Part shown: positions 17,486 to 26,065 of the stretch, in pieces
How the letters are laid out: each line of letters opens with the position of its first letter
How positions within the stretch are numbered: the first letter of the stretch is position 1
Source: Hyphomicrobiales bacterium
Lineage (GTDB): Bacteria; Pseudomonadota; Alphaproteobacteria; Rhizobiales; Rhizobiaceae
Reading direction: 5' to 3'
Length of the DNA stretch: 64,000 bases
NCBI GenBank assembly: GCA_900472175.1
Contig: UCHD01000005.1
Coordinates: forward strand, 248,001-312,000
The notes under the pieces: model-generated
Told to the model about the DNA's origin: nothing
The model's database searches: none
Seen by the model: only the letters and a program-made list of their open reading frames with translations
Made by a program: the position numbers and the translations under genes

Positions 17486-18583
17486 ATGGCTGATGTCACG
17501 CTCCACAATGTCAAGAAACAGTTCGGCGCGGTCAGCGTCATCAAGGGCGTGGACCTCGCGATCGCCGATGGTGAATTCTGCGTCTTCGTCGGCCCGTCCG
17601 GCTGCGGCAAGTCTACGCTGTTGCGCATGATCGCCGGGCTGGAAGATATCTCCGCCGGCGACCTGAAGATCGGCGGCAAGGACATGACCCATGTCGGCCC
17701 GTCCGAGCGCGGCGTCGCCATGGTCTTCCAGTCCTATGCGCTCTATCCGCACATGACCGTCGCCGACAATATCGGCTTTGGTCTGCGCATGACCGGTCAC
17801 GACAAGGGCGAGATCGAAAAACGCACCAAGCATGCCGCGAAGATGCTGCAACTCGAACCTCTTTTGACCCGAAAGCCCTCGCAACTGTCCGGCGGCCAGC
17901 GCCAGCGCGTCGCCATTGGCCGCGCTATCGTCCGCAACCCGGAGGTCTTCCTGTTCGACGAACCGCTGTCGAACCTCGACGCGGCGCTGCGCGTTCAGAT
18001 GCGCACCGAGATCAGCACGCTGCATCAGGACCTGAAAGCGACGATGATCTACGTCACCCACGATCAGGTGGAAGCCATGACCATGGCCGACAAGATCGTC
18101 GTCTTGAGTGCCGGGTCGATCGAGCAGATCGGCTCGCCGCTGGAGCTTTATCACCGGCCGAAGAACCTCTTCGTTGCCGGCTTCATCGGTTCGCCGAAGA
18201 TGAATTTTTTGCGAGCGACGGCAGCGCCTGCCGGTGACCAGATCAGGGTGACGTTGCCGGGCGGCGTCGATATTCTGTTGCCCGCAGGTAATGCGAAGGT
18301 AAGTGCAGGCCAGCCTGTAACGCTCGGTATTCGTCCCGAACATATCGATGCTGATGCCGGGGATGGCGCCATCCTGTTAGCCAAGCTCAGGCTCGCCGAA
18401 TATCTCGGCTCCGAGACGATGTTCTATGTCAGCCTTGCCGATGGCAGCGATATCGCCGTCAAGGCCGATGGGCTGGCCACGGCGAAGCCGGGCGCGGATT
18501 TCCGCATCGGCATCCCGCCAAAAGCCTGCCACCTCTTCGACGCGCAAGGCGTCGCCATCATCAACGGGGATTTGACGAAGTAA
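17486..18583 (+). CDS. ABC sugar transporter ATP-binding protein (MalK/UgpC type)
   Basis: A 365-residue ATPase: Walker [10 protein letters not shown], signature LSGGQRQR, Walker [13 protein letters not shown], switch His in [12 protein letters not shown]. The C-terminal 120 residues are the regulatory TOBE/OB domain of MalK-like proteins ([10 protein letters not shown]). Start chosen at ATG 17486 with a GGGAGGC ribosome site. Its stop overlaps the start of the beta-galactosidase (TAATG), placing the enzyme in the same transcript. Confidence 0.94.
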   Translation: MADVTLHNVKKQFGAVSVIKGVDLAIADGEFCVFVGPSGCGKSTLLRMIAGLEDISAGDLKIGGKDMTHVGPSERGVAMVFQSYALYPHMTVADNIGFGLRMTGHDKGEIEKRTKHAAKMLQLEPLLTRKPSQLSGGQRQRVAIGRAIVRNPEVFLFDEPLSNLDAALRVQMRTEISTLHQDLKATMIYVTHDQVEAMTMADKIVVLSAGSIEQIGSPLELYHRPKNLFVAGFIGSPKMNFLRATAAPAGDQIRVTLPGGVDILLPAGNAKVSAGQPVTLGIRPEHIDADAGDGAILLAKLRLAEYLGSETMFYVSLADGSDIAVKADGLATAKPGADFRIGIPPKACHLFDAQGVAIINGDLTK

Positions 18584-20514
18584 TGCTGGGCGTTTGCTAT
18601 TATCCGGAACATTGGCCAGAGGCATGGTGGGCAAAGGATGCCCGCCGCATGCGCGAGCTTGGAATTTCCTTCGTGCGGATCGGCGAGTTCGCCTGGTCGC
18701 GGCTGGAGCCGAAGCGCGGCACGTTCGATTTTGACTGGCTCGACCGGGCGATGGACACGTTGGGTGCTGCGGGTCTGAAAGTCGTGCTCGGCACGCCGAC
18801 GGCGACGCCGCCGAAATGGCTGATGGACGAATATCCGGAGATCGCCCCGGTCGATCAGAAGGGCCATGTCCGCGGTTTCGGGTCGCGCCGGCACTACACG
18901 TTCTCCTCCGAAGTCTGGTGGCGCGAGAGTGCCCGTATCGTCGAGATCATCGCCAAACGCTACGGCGAGCATCCGGCACTCGATGGCTGGCAGACCGACA
19001 ATGAATATGGTTGCCATGACACGACCCAATCCTGGGGGGCGGAAGACCTGAAGGCCTTCCGCCGCTGGTTGAGGCTGCGTTACCAGTCGACCGACCAGCT
19101 CAACGAAGCCTGGGGCAATGTCTTCTGGTCGATGGAGGTCAACAGTTTCGACGATGTCGTGCTGCCGAACCTGACGGTCACCGAGACCAATCCGGCGGCG
19201 CGGCTCGATTTCTGGCGCTTCCAGTCGGGGCAGGTGGCTGCCTATGACAAGATGCAGTGCGAGATCATCCGCAAGCATTCGCCCGGACGCTGGATAACCC
19301 ATAACTTCATGGGCTTCGTCAATGATTTCGACCATTGGAAGGTCGGCGAGAACCTCGATATCGCCTCCTGGGATAGTTATCCGATCGGCTTTGTCGAAAA
19401 ATTTCCGTTCAGCCAGGAAGAAAAGAACCGCTGGGCGGAGACGTCGCATCCCGACATTGCACCATTTCATCACGACCTTTATCGCGGCGTCGGCCGCGGC
19501 CGTTTCTGGGTCATGGAGCAGCAGCCGGGGCCGGTAAACTGGGCGCCGTGGAACCCGGTGCCGAAGCCGGGAATGGTGCGGCTCTGGACCTGGGAGGCTT
19601 TGGCGCATGGTGCGGAAGTCGTCAGCTACTTCCGCTGGCGGCAGGCGCCGTTTGCGCAGGAACAGATGCACGCTGGCCTCAATCTGCCGGGATCGGACGA
19701 ACTGTCGGTCGGCGGCCGCGAGGCGGAGGTCACCGGCCGCGAGATCATCGAGACGGGTGAACTGCCGGCAACGGAACAAGCGCCGGTCGCGATCGTCTAT
19801 GATTACGAAACCTACTGGAGCACCGTCATTCAGCCGCAGGGCAGGGACTTCCAGTATCACGATCTCGCTTTCCGTTGGTATGAGGCAGCGCGCAAGCTCG
19901 GGCTCAACGTCGATTTCGTCCCCCCGGGTGCGGCGCTCGACGGCTACAAGCTGGTGCTGGTGCCATCGCTGATGATTGTCTCCGAGGCTGCATTTCAGGC
20001 ATTTGCCGCGGCGGATGGCATCGTTCTCTATGGTCCACGCTCCGGCTCGCGCACGCGCCAGTTTTCCATCCCCGACAATCTGCCGCCGGGTCCGCTTGCC
20101 GCGCTGACGGGTATTCGCGTCACGCAGGTCTCGTCGCTGCGCCCGGGTCTTGAGGACGCCGTCTCCGGGCGTGTCTCGGGCGCTGCCATCCGCTGGCGGG
20201 AATATATCGAGACCGACGGCGAGGTGATTGCGCATTTCGACAATGGTGATCCGGCATTGTCAGCGAAGGGCCGCCACCACTATCTCGCCTGCTGGCCGGA
20301 TCAGTCGCTGCTACAACAAACGCTCACCCAACTGGCGGCAAAAGCTGGCCTCGAAACGGTGGCGCTGCCCGACCACATCCGTCTGCGCAAGCGTGGCGGC
20401 GTGACGTTTGCATTCAATTACGGCACCGAAATCTGGGCAAGCACCGCCACAGGTACCGTCATTCTCGGCGACATCGACGTGAAGCCGCAGACGGTAACGG
20501 CCTGGCGGGAATAA
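18583..20514 (+). CDS. GH42 beta-galactosidase
   Basis: A 643-residue family 42 beta-galactosidase without signal peptide, so it acts on imported sugar. The N-terminal barrel starts [16 protein letters not shown]. The acid/base Glu141 lies in QTDNEYGCHDT and the nucleophile Glu312 in VMEQQPGPVNW, the spacing known for GH42 enzymes. After the barrel comes the trimerisation domain and a short C-terminal beta domain. It is the last gene of the importer operon, overlapping the ATPase stop by one base. GH42 enzymes often prefer plant galacto-oligosaccharides over lactose, so the operon may serve plant-derived beta-galactosides. Confidence 0.94.
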   Translation: MLGVCYYPEHWPEAWWAKDARRMRELGISFVRIGEFAWSRLEPKRGTFDFDWLDRAMDTLGAAGLKVVLGTPTATPPKWLMDEYPEIAPVDQKGHVRGFGSRRHYTFSSEVWWRESARIVEIIAKRYGEHPALDGWQTDNEYGCHDTTQSWGAEDLKAFRRWLRLRYQSTDQLNEAWGNVFWSMEVNSFDDVVLPNLTVTETNPAARLDFWRFQSGQVAAYDKMQCEIIRKHSPGRWITHNFMGFVNDFDHWKVGENLDIASWDSYPIGFVEKFPFSQEEKNRWAETSHPDIAPFHHDLYRGVGRGRFWVMEQQPGPVNWAPWNPVPKPGMVRLWTWEALAHGAEVVSYFRWRQAPFAQEQMHAGLNLPGSDELSVGGREAEVTGREIIETGELPATEQAPVAIVYDYETYWSTVIQPQGRDFQYHDLAFRWYEAARKLGLNVDFVPPGAALDGYKLVLVPSLMIVSEAAFQAFAAADGIVLYGPRSGSRTRQFSIPDNLPPGPLAALTGIRVTQVSSLRPGLEDAVSGRVSGAAIRWREYIETDGEVIAHFDNGDPALSAKGRHHYLACWPDQSLLQQTLTQLAAKAGLETVALPDHIRLRKRGGVTFAFNYGTEIWASTATGTVILGDIDVKPQTVTAWRE

Positions 20515-20537
20515 AACCGGCGTTTTGCCCTTGCGTA

Positions 20538-20572
20538 AAAAACGATCTCCTCCACAAAAGGAGATCGTTTTT
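20538..20572 (+). terminator. Intrinsic terminator after the beta-galactosidase operon
   Basis: A perfect 14-bp stem (AAAAACGATCTCCT / AGGAGATCGTTTTT) with a 7-nt loop ends in five T, 24 bp after the GH42 stop. It separates the operon from the small gene at 20588. Confidence 0.88.
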
Positions 20573-20587
20573 CGCATCGGAGCTAGA

Positions 20588-20806
20588 ATGAGAGCCTCTT
20601 TAAGACAAAAAATCATCGAGGTCTGCGATCGCAAGATCGCGGAAAAAGGACCCGGTGTCGGGCTGTCATTCTATGCGTTTTTCGCAAACAGGAATGATGA
20701 TCCGGAGCTGCTGATGGAAGCGGCCGAATGGTGGATCCGGACGCACAGGCTCGATCATTTCGAAAAGGCCTTGAAGATCAAGGCGATGGTGGAGGAGATG
20801 GCCTAG
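20588..20806 (+). CDS. Small conserved hypothetical protein (DUF6500-like)
   Basis: A 72-residue acidic/basic helical protein (RQKIIEVCDRKIAEKGPGVGLSFYAFFANRND), resembling small rhizobial proteins I believe are grouped as DUF6500. There is no signal peptide or membrane span. The ATG at 20588 has GGAG seven bases upstream. It begins only 15 bp after a strong terminator, so it must have its own promoter or depend on read-through, and its end overlaps the guaD stop by 4 bp in convergent orientation. Function unknown. Confidence 0.7.
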   Translation: MRASLRQKIIEVCDRKIAEKGPGVGLSFYAFFANRNDDPELLMEAAEWWIRTHRLDHFEKALKIKAMVEEMA

Positions 20807-22116
20807 GCGGCCAAATCCGCCTTTGCCGCAAGGCCCGCCACATAGGTCTCGACGATTGCCCGGTCATCACCCATGGTCTGCAGCAGGAACAATTCGTCGG
20901 CAAGTGCGGCCACCATCTCTGCTTTCAGGGCCATGGCCGGCGTGGCCGCCATGTTCAGCACGATGAAATCGGCGTCTGTTCCCGGTTCCAGCGTCCCGAT
21001 CTTGTCCTCCAGCGACAGCGCCCGTGCATTGCCGAGCGTCATGAAGTAATAGCTTTCCAGCGGGTTCAGCCGCTCGCCCTGCAATTGCTGGATCTTGTAG
21101 GCCTCGTCCATGGTGCGCAGCATCGAATAGCTGGTGCCGCCGCCGATATCGGTGGCGAAGGAGACCCGCACGGGCTTCTCCCGGTTCATCAGGCGTCTGA
21201 GCGGAAACAGGCCGGAACCGAGGAAAAGGTTCGAGGTCGGGCAATGCACGGCAATCGAGCCGGTCTCGCTCATCGCATCCATTTCGCGCTCGGACAGGTG
21301 GATGGCGTGACCGAACAGGGTTTTCGGCCCCAGTAGGCTGTAGCGGGCATAGACATCGGTATAGTCGATAGCGTCCGGATAGAGCGCACAGGTGAAATCG
21401 ATCTCGTCGCGGTTCTCCGAGAGATGCGTCTGGACGTGGAGGTCCGGGAATTCGCGCACCAGGGCTTCCGCCGCCGACATCTGTTCCGGCGTCGAGGTGA
21501 TGGCAAAGCGCGGCGTGATGGCGACATGGTTGCGGCCCTTGCCATGCCATTGCTTAATGACGGCGCGGGTTTCGTCGTAACCCATTTCTGGCGTGTCGAG
21601 CAGGCCCTGCGGCGCGTTGCGGTCCATCATCACCTTGCCGGCGATCATGCGCATGTTGCGGTTCAGCGCTTCGGCAAAAAAGGCATCGGCGGAGGCCTTG
21701 TGCACCGAGCAATAGGCAACGGCGGTCGTCGTGCCGTGGCGGACCATCTCGTCGAAGAATTTTCCGGCGATACGCTGAGCATGCGCCGTCTCGACGAAGC
21801 GGCATTCCTCGGGGAACGTATAGGTGTTCAGCCATTCCAGAAGGTTGGCCGCATAGGAGCCGATCACTTGCATCTGCGTGAAGTGCAGATGTGTGTCGAT
21901 GAAGCCGGGCAGGATCAGATGAGGGCGGTGGTCGATTTCGGTGACGTCGCCGGGTGCTTGCGCCTTGACGGTGTCATAGCTGCCGCTGGCAAGAATCAAG
22001 CCATTCTCGACCAGCAGAACGCCATCGGCCTCATAAGTGTAGGCGCCGCTATCATCGAGGCTCGAGGGAGCACGGTTAAAACTCAAGGTGCGTCCGCGGA
22101 TGAGGGTAGCGGTCAT
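20803..22116 (-). CDS. guaD: Guanine deaminase
   Basis: A 437-residue zinc amidohydrolase that turns guanine into xanthine, the substrate of XdhABC. Metal-binding and active-site segments are [13 protein letters not shown], the HLSENRDEI histidine motif, LFGHAIHLSEREM, and SFATDIGGGTSYSM with the catalytic Asp. The ATG at 22116 overlaps the puuD stop (ATGA), so guaD and puuD are co-translated. The open frame further upstream lies within puuD. Confidence 0.94.
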   Translation of the reverse strand: MTATLIRGRTLSFNRAPSSLDDSGAYTYEADGVLLVENGLILASGSYDTVKAQAPGDVTEIDHRPHLILPGFIDTHLHFTQMQVIGSYAANLLEWLNTYTFPEECRFVETAHAQRIAGKFFDEMVRHGTTTAVAYCSVHKASADAFFAEALNRNMRMIAGKVMMDRNAPQGLLDTPEMGYDETRAVIKQWHGKGRNHVAITPRFAITSTPEQMSAAEALVREFPDLHVQTHLSENRDEIDFTCALYPDAIDYTDVYARYSLLGPKTLFGHAIHLSEREMDAMSETGSIAVHCPTSNLFLGSGLFPLRRLMNREKPVRVSFATDIGGGTSYSMLRTMDEAYKIQQLQGERLNPLESYYFMTLGNARALSLEDKIGTLEPGTDADFIVLNMAATPAMALKAEMVAALADELFLLQTMGDDRAIVETYVAGLAAKADLAA

Positions 22117-23351
22117 TCTGTCTTGCCTTCCGAAACCGAGCTTTCGAACCATGCGGTCAAAAGCTTGCGTTCGTCATTGGTCATGTCGGTGATATTGCCG
22201 GGCGGCATCGCATGGCTGCGGCCGGCCTGGATATAGATTTCGCGGGCGTGGGCGGCAATCTCAGCGTCATTTTCGAGCATCACGCCCTTCGGTGCCCGGT
22301 TGATGCCTTCATAGACGGGTTCGGCCGAGTGGCACATGGAACAGCGCGTCGAAATGGCGTCCTTCACGGCGGGGAAATGGGCATTGGCGGCGAACTGCTG
22401 GAAGGCCGGCGCGACTTCGGCCTTGTCCTCGCCGGTCAAGACTTTCGGCACGGTCGAAAGCCACATGATGACGATGAAAATGATTAGAGTGACGATCCAT
22501 GTCCAGGTCGGGCGGCCTTTTCTGGCATGGGTAGTGTTGAACCAATGCCGGATGGTGACGCCCATCAGGAAAACCAGCGCCGCGATCACCCAGTTATAGG
22601 CGGTGGCGAAGGCCAGCGGATAGTGGTTCGACAGCATGAAGAAGATGACGGGAAGGGTCAGGTAATTGTTGTGCAGTGAGCGCTGCTTGGCGATGACGCC
22701 ATATTTCGGATCCGGCGTGCGTCCGGCAATCAAGTCGGCAACGACGACGCGCTGGTTCGGCATGATGATGAAGAAGACGTTGGCCGACATGATCGTCGCG
22801 GTGAATGCGCCGAGATGCAGGAACGCCGCGCGGCCGGTGAACACCTGCGTGTACCCCCACGCCATGATGACGAGGGCCACATAGAGAATGCCCATCAGCG
22901 TCCAGGTATTCTTGCCGAGCGGTGATTTGCACAGGAGGTCGTAGAAAATCCAGCCGATCGCAAGTGAGCCGATCGAGATCGTAATGGCCGTGGTCGCTGA
23001 GATATCCAGCACGTGCCGGTCGATCAGGAAGAGATCGGCGCCGCCATAATAGACCAGACAGAGCATGGCAAAGCCGGAGAGCCAGGTCGCATAGCTTTCC
23101 CATTTGAACCAGGTCAGGTGCTCCGGCATGGTGGCGGGCGCGACGAGATATTTCTGGATATGATAGAAGCCGCCACCATGCACCTGCCACTCCTCGCCAT
23201 AGGCACCGGCGGGCAGGTGATCACGTTTCACCAGGCCGAGATCGAGCGCGATGAAGTAGAAGGACGAACCGATCCAGGCAATCGCCGTGATCACATGCAG
23301 CCAGCGAACGGCAAAAGCCAGCCATTCCCAGGCGATGGCAAATTCATACAT
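22113..23351 (-). CDS. puuD: Membrane cytochrome c urate oxidase PuuD
   Basis: A 412-residue inner-membrane enzyme that oxidises urate to 5-hydroxyisourate and passes electrons to a c-type haem, instead of making peroxide like soluble uricase. About eight hydrophobic helices fill residues 1-300 (DUF989 domain, starting WEWLAFAVRWLHVITAIAWIGSS). A cytochrome c domain follows with CSMCH at 337-341 and a likely Met ligand in AMPPGNITDM. PuuD of this design was first shown in Agrobacterium. The ATG at 23351 has an AAGGGA ribosome site. Confidence 0.94.
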   Translation of the reverse strand: MYEFAIAWEWLAFAVRWLHVITAIAWIGSSFYFIALDLGLVKRDHLPAGAYGEEWQVHGGGFYHIQKYLVAPATMPEHLTWFKWESYATWLSGFAMLCLVYYGGADLFLIDRHVLDISATTAITISIGSLAIGWIFYDLLCKSPLGKNTWTLMGILYVALVIMAWGYTQVFTGRAAFLHLGAFTATIMSANVFFIIMPNQRVVVADLIAGRTPDPKYGVIAKQRSLHNNYLTLPVIFFMLSNHYPLAFATAYNWVIAALVFLMGVTIRHWFNTTHARKGRPTWTWIVTLIIFIVIMWLSTVPKVLTGEDKAEVAPAFQQFAANAHFPAVKDAISTRCSMCHSAEPVYEGINRAPKGVMLENDAEIAAHAREIYIQAGRSHAMPPGNITDMTNDERKLLTAWFESSVSEGKTE

Positions 23352-23431
23352 TGATGTTCCCTTTATGCTTCGTCTGCACACCTTGCGCAAAAATGCCCGA
23401 AGGGGGAAGAGGGCGATGCCGTCGTCAGACG

Positions 23432-24340
23432 CTATTTGGTGAAGCTATTGGCTTGCGGGTTGAGTTCGGCGAGAATCCAGTCACGGAACATGCGGATTTT
23501 CGGCGTGTTGCGGCGTGCGTGCGGATAGACGACCCAGTAGTTATGGCCATCGTTGCCAACCAGTTCGAACGGCTGGTAGAGCCTGCCGAGCGCGATGTCG
23601 TCCGGGTAGAAATCCGGCGTCAGGATGGCAACACCCTGGCCGGCGATCGCCGCGCGCGCTTCGAAACTCTGGGCTCCAAGCCGGCTGGTCGGCCGTCCCT
23701 CCAGATCTGGATCGTCAACGCCCGCTGCAGCAAACCAGAGCCGCCACCACGGATCGCCAGCATCAATGATCCGCAGTTTCAGAAGGTCACGCGGCTCCCG
23801 GATGCCGCCGACCGTTTCGGCAAGCGCCGGGCTCAGCATCGGTGTGAACTCAATGGGCATCAGGGGATGGCTGTCGAGGCCCGGCCAGACGCCGGTTCCT
23901 GCGCGGATGGCAAGGTCGGTGGATTCCGCGATGAGGTCGATTACCTTGTCGGTGGTGGTCAGCCGTACGGCGATGTTCGGATGGGCAAGCTGAAAGCTGC
24001 CAATGTTGCGCGCAAGCCATTGCGAGGCAAAGGTTGGCGTCGAGTTGATCAACAGGGCGCTGTTGACATCACCACGTGCCGATAGCACCGCTTCCTGCAG
24101 CATCTCGAAAGCTTCGGTAACACGCGGCGCAAGCTGCTCGCCAACATCGGTGAGCACGATCTGGCGTGGCCGCCGCAGGAACAGCGGCTCGCCGACATTC
24201 TCCTCGATCAGCTTGATCTGATAGCTGACCGCCGTCTGCGTCATGCCGAGTTCAGCGCCTGCCTTGGTGAAACTGCCCAGCCTTGCTGCCGTTTCGAACA
24301 CGCGAAGTGCATTCAAAGGAAACTGTTTCGACATTTTCAT
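23432..24340 (-). CDS. LysR family regulator (GcvA-like)
   Basis: A 302-residue LysR regulator. The N-terminal helix-turn-helix is clear (FPLNALRVFETAARLGSFTKAGAELGMTQTAVSYQIKLIEENVG), followed by the effector-binding domain from residue 90. The style is that of GcvA-like regulators. It lies just upstream of puuD-guaD on the same strand (80 bp), and upstream of xdhCBA; control of purine genes is inferred from position only. Two in-frame ATGs (24340, 24334) are close; the first has an AAGAGA ribosome site. Confidence 0.87.
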   Translation of the reverse strand: MKMSKQFPLNALRVFETAARLGSFTKAGAELGMTQTAVSYQIKLIEENVGEPLFLRRPRQIVLTDVGEQLAPRVTEAFEMLQEAVLSARGDVNSALLINSTPTFASQWLARNIGSFQLAHPNIAVRLTTTDKVIDLIAESTDLAIRAGTGVWPGLDSHPLMPIEFTPMLSPALAETVGGIREPRDLLKLRIIDAGDPWWRLWFAAAGVDDPDLEGRPTSRLGAQSFEARAAIAGQGVAILTPDFYPDDIALGRLYQPFELVGNDGHNYWVVYPHARRNTPKIRMFRDWILAELNPQANSFTK

Positions 24341-24440
24341 GGATAAGTTCTCTTGATGTATGCAGACGGTTGTTCGATTGGAATTGGAGCATGTTTGCGC
24401 GCATGCTGCAATCACATTCAGGAAAACAACAGGTGCCGTC

Positions 24441-24644
24441 ATGGATTGCCAAGCAATTGAAAGATATCAACCAATGTCGCGCAAGCGCAGCGAGGAATGG
24501 CGTTCCCTGCTGGCAAGACTGCTCTGCGGGTTTCAACCGCGCTATCCGCGGCTCGATCTCGATGTGATGTCCGAATACATGAAGAGAGACCTGGGCTTCA
24601 TGGACGGGCGCGACCCGCGTGAAGATTCGGATATGACGCGATAA
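24441..24644 (+). CDS. Small hypothetical protein divergent from the LysR gene
   Basis: A 67-residue basic protein from the ATG at 24441 (MDCQAIERYQPMSRKRSEEWRS start), ending in LDVMSEYMKRDLGFMDGRDPRED. That C-terminal pattern (short helix, then a x-RDLG-x loop) is reminiscent of DUF1127-type small proteins of rhizobia, but I do not recognise the family. The frame is open back to 24360, inside the probable LysR promoter. There is no convincing ribosome site. It could be a real target of the LysR protein; confidence is moderate. Confidence 0.5.
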   Translation: MDCQAIERYQPMSRKRSEEWRSLLARLLCGFQPRYPRLDLDVMSEYMKRDLGFMDGRDPREDSDMTR

Positions 24645-24690
24645 ACTCTGTTTGCCGCCGGACCTTATGCAGATGTCCGGCGGCGTGATG

Positions 24691-24984
24691 TCAGCGCGGC
24701 ACGCCGAGCTCGCCGCGTTCCAATTGTTCGAGATAGATGAATTTCGGCGCCTTGACCCCGGCCTTGGCGCGGATCTCGACCAACCGGTCGGACTCGAAAA
24801 ACGCTCTCGCCGCTTCGAGCGAGCTCCATAATGCATAATGAACGATCCGGTTGGGGTCGGTATCGTATTTCAGCACTTGATAGGCGATCTCACCGGCCTC
24901 GCGGCGGATGCCGGCAGCGTCGTCGAAAATAGCCTTCCAAGCGGGGTAATCGGCGACCTCATGGATAATCAGAACGTAGTGCAT
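24691..24984 (-). CDS. ABM-like dimeric alpha/beta barrel protein
   Basis: A 97-residue protein with the ferredoxin-like ABM fold (YVLIIHEVADYPAWKAIFDDAAGIRREAGE, then NRIVHYALWSSLEAARAFFES). Such proteins include small monooxygenases and stress proteins. The ATG at 24984 has a GAAGGA ribosome site. The upstream alpha/beta hydrolase gene ends 16 bp inside it, so both are probably one transcript, under the divergent TetR gene's influence. Confidence 0.72.
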   Translation of the reverse strand: MHYVLIIHEVADYPAWKAIFDDAAGIRREAGEIAYQVLKYDTDPNRIVHYALWSSLEAARAFFESDRLVEIRAKAGVKAPKFIYLEQLERGELGVPR

Positions 24985-25982
24985 GGTTTTCCTTCGGTGG
25001 AGTGGAGGCATTGGCGCATCATGCCTCTGCCGTGAATGTAGCATTGGCTCTGGGACGGCGTGTCCTCGTTTGCCGGGCAAGCCCTCTTCAACGGCTTGTC
25101 CGGCCAGGGATTGATGCCGTCGCGCAGCCAGAGCAGGCTATCCAGCCAGAAACCGGCGGCGTGGCGTTTGTGAAAGAGGCTGAAATGGCCGATGCGGTCG
25201 AGGCCAAGATCTGCGGGCGACAAGGCGGCTTCGACGGGACTGGCATTTTCATAGTATTTGAGCGCCCGGCGAATGGCATTCGGCGTTCCGATGTCATCAT
25301 CCGTCACGCCAATCGCCAGAATGTCGGCGGTGACGGCGGCGAACCGCCTCAAAATATCCGGACGGTCTTCGCGCCGATGGGTAAGTTCCATGCATGCGCG
25401 GCGAAAACTCCAGTCTTTCGCCACCCCTGCGGGAAGGTCTTCCAGCCAGCCGAGCATCCTGCCGGGGAAATATCCGCATATCGCCGTCAGGAGTGGCATG
25501 GCGAGATGCCATTTTAAAAACAGGCGCAGGCGTTGATCTCCGGCATAGTCGCGCCAATAAGCATATTGGGCGCCGACAGTGAGCATGCGATCGACCAGCG
25601 GCGCGTTTTCCGCAAAGCCGGGCAGGAACCCGCCGATGCTGTGACCGACCACCAGCCTAGGGCCATACGGTATATGGGTGTCCAGAAAGGCGAGGGCTGC
25701 AGCGAAATCCAGTTCACCCCAATCCGCCCAGTGATAGGCACAGCCGCGCAGCGTGGCGGGCCGCGACTGGCCAATGCCGCGATAATCATAGGTCAGCACC
25801 GTGAAACCGTGACCGGCCAGAAACCGCGCATAGGGGTGGTAATAGCGTGCGAGCACGCCGGTTGCCGGGTTGATGATGACGGTGCAGCAATGATTAGCAG
25901 CCTTGCTTACCCAGATATGGCCACCAAGCCGGACGCCGTCCGCGCAGACAATCCCGACGGGCCAGCCGTCCATCTCCAGCAT
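24969..25982 (-). CDS. Alpha/beta-fold hydrolase
   Basis: A 337-residue hydrolase of the COG4757 type. The nucleophile elbow is GHSIGGF (Ser near residue 115), preceded by TYDYRGIGQSRP; the C-terminal catalytic His is probably in DRIGHFSLFH. There is no signal peptide. The last 35 residues (after PDKPLKRA) look poorly conserved and end inside the next gene by 16 bp, so the reading frame may have been extended recently. It is divergent from a TetR regulator across an 83-bp gap holding an operator-like dyad. Substrate unknown. Confidence 0.8.
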   Translation of the reverse strand: MLEMDGWPVGIVCADGVRLGGHIWVSKAANHCCTVIINPATGVLARYYHPYARFLAGHGFTVLTYDYRGIGQSRPATLRGCAYHWADWGELDFAAALAFLDTHIPYGPRLVVGHSIGGFLPGFAENAPLVDRMLTVGAQYAYWRDYAGDQRLRLFLKWHLAMPLLTAICGYFPGRMLGWLEDLPAGVAKDWSFRRACMELTHRREDRPDILRRFAAVTADILAIGVTDDDIGTPNAIRRALKYYENASPVEAALSPADLGLDRIGHFSLFHKRHAAGFWLDSLLWLRDGINPWPDKPLKRACPANEDTPSQSQCYIHGRGMMRQCLHSTEGKPCTTF

Positions 25983-26034
25983 GATCGTTCTCCGGCGGTT
26001 TCGATGGCTTTATCGTAGGTGAGAGCATGGATTG

Positions 26035-26058
26035 TGTATATTCACTGGTCGGTATACA
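26035..26058. promoter_or_regulatory. Operator-like inverted repeat in the TetR/hydrolase intergenic region
   Basis: TGTATA (26035-26040) and TATACA (26053-26058) form an inverted repeat with a 12-bp spacer, ending 7 bp before the TetR start codon. Divergent TetR pairs usually carry such a dyad for autorepression and control of the neighbour. No site has been tested. Confidence 0.5.
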
Positions 26059-26065
26059 TTGAGAT

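Noticed and set aside
16487-18343. 618-codon open frame on the minus strand
   Set aside because: Antisense shadow of the permease and ATPase genes, rich in His/Arg/Asp as such shadows are.
18424-20235. 603-codon open frame on the minus strand
   Set aside because: Antisense shadow of the GH42 beta-galactosidase.
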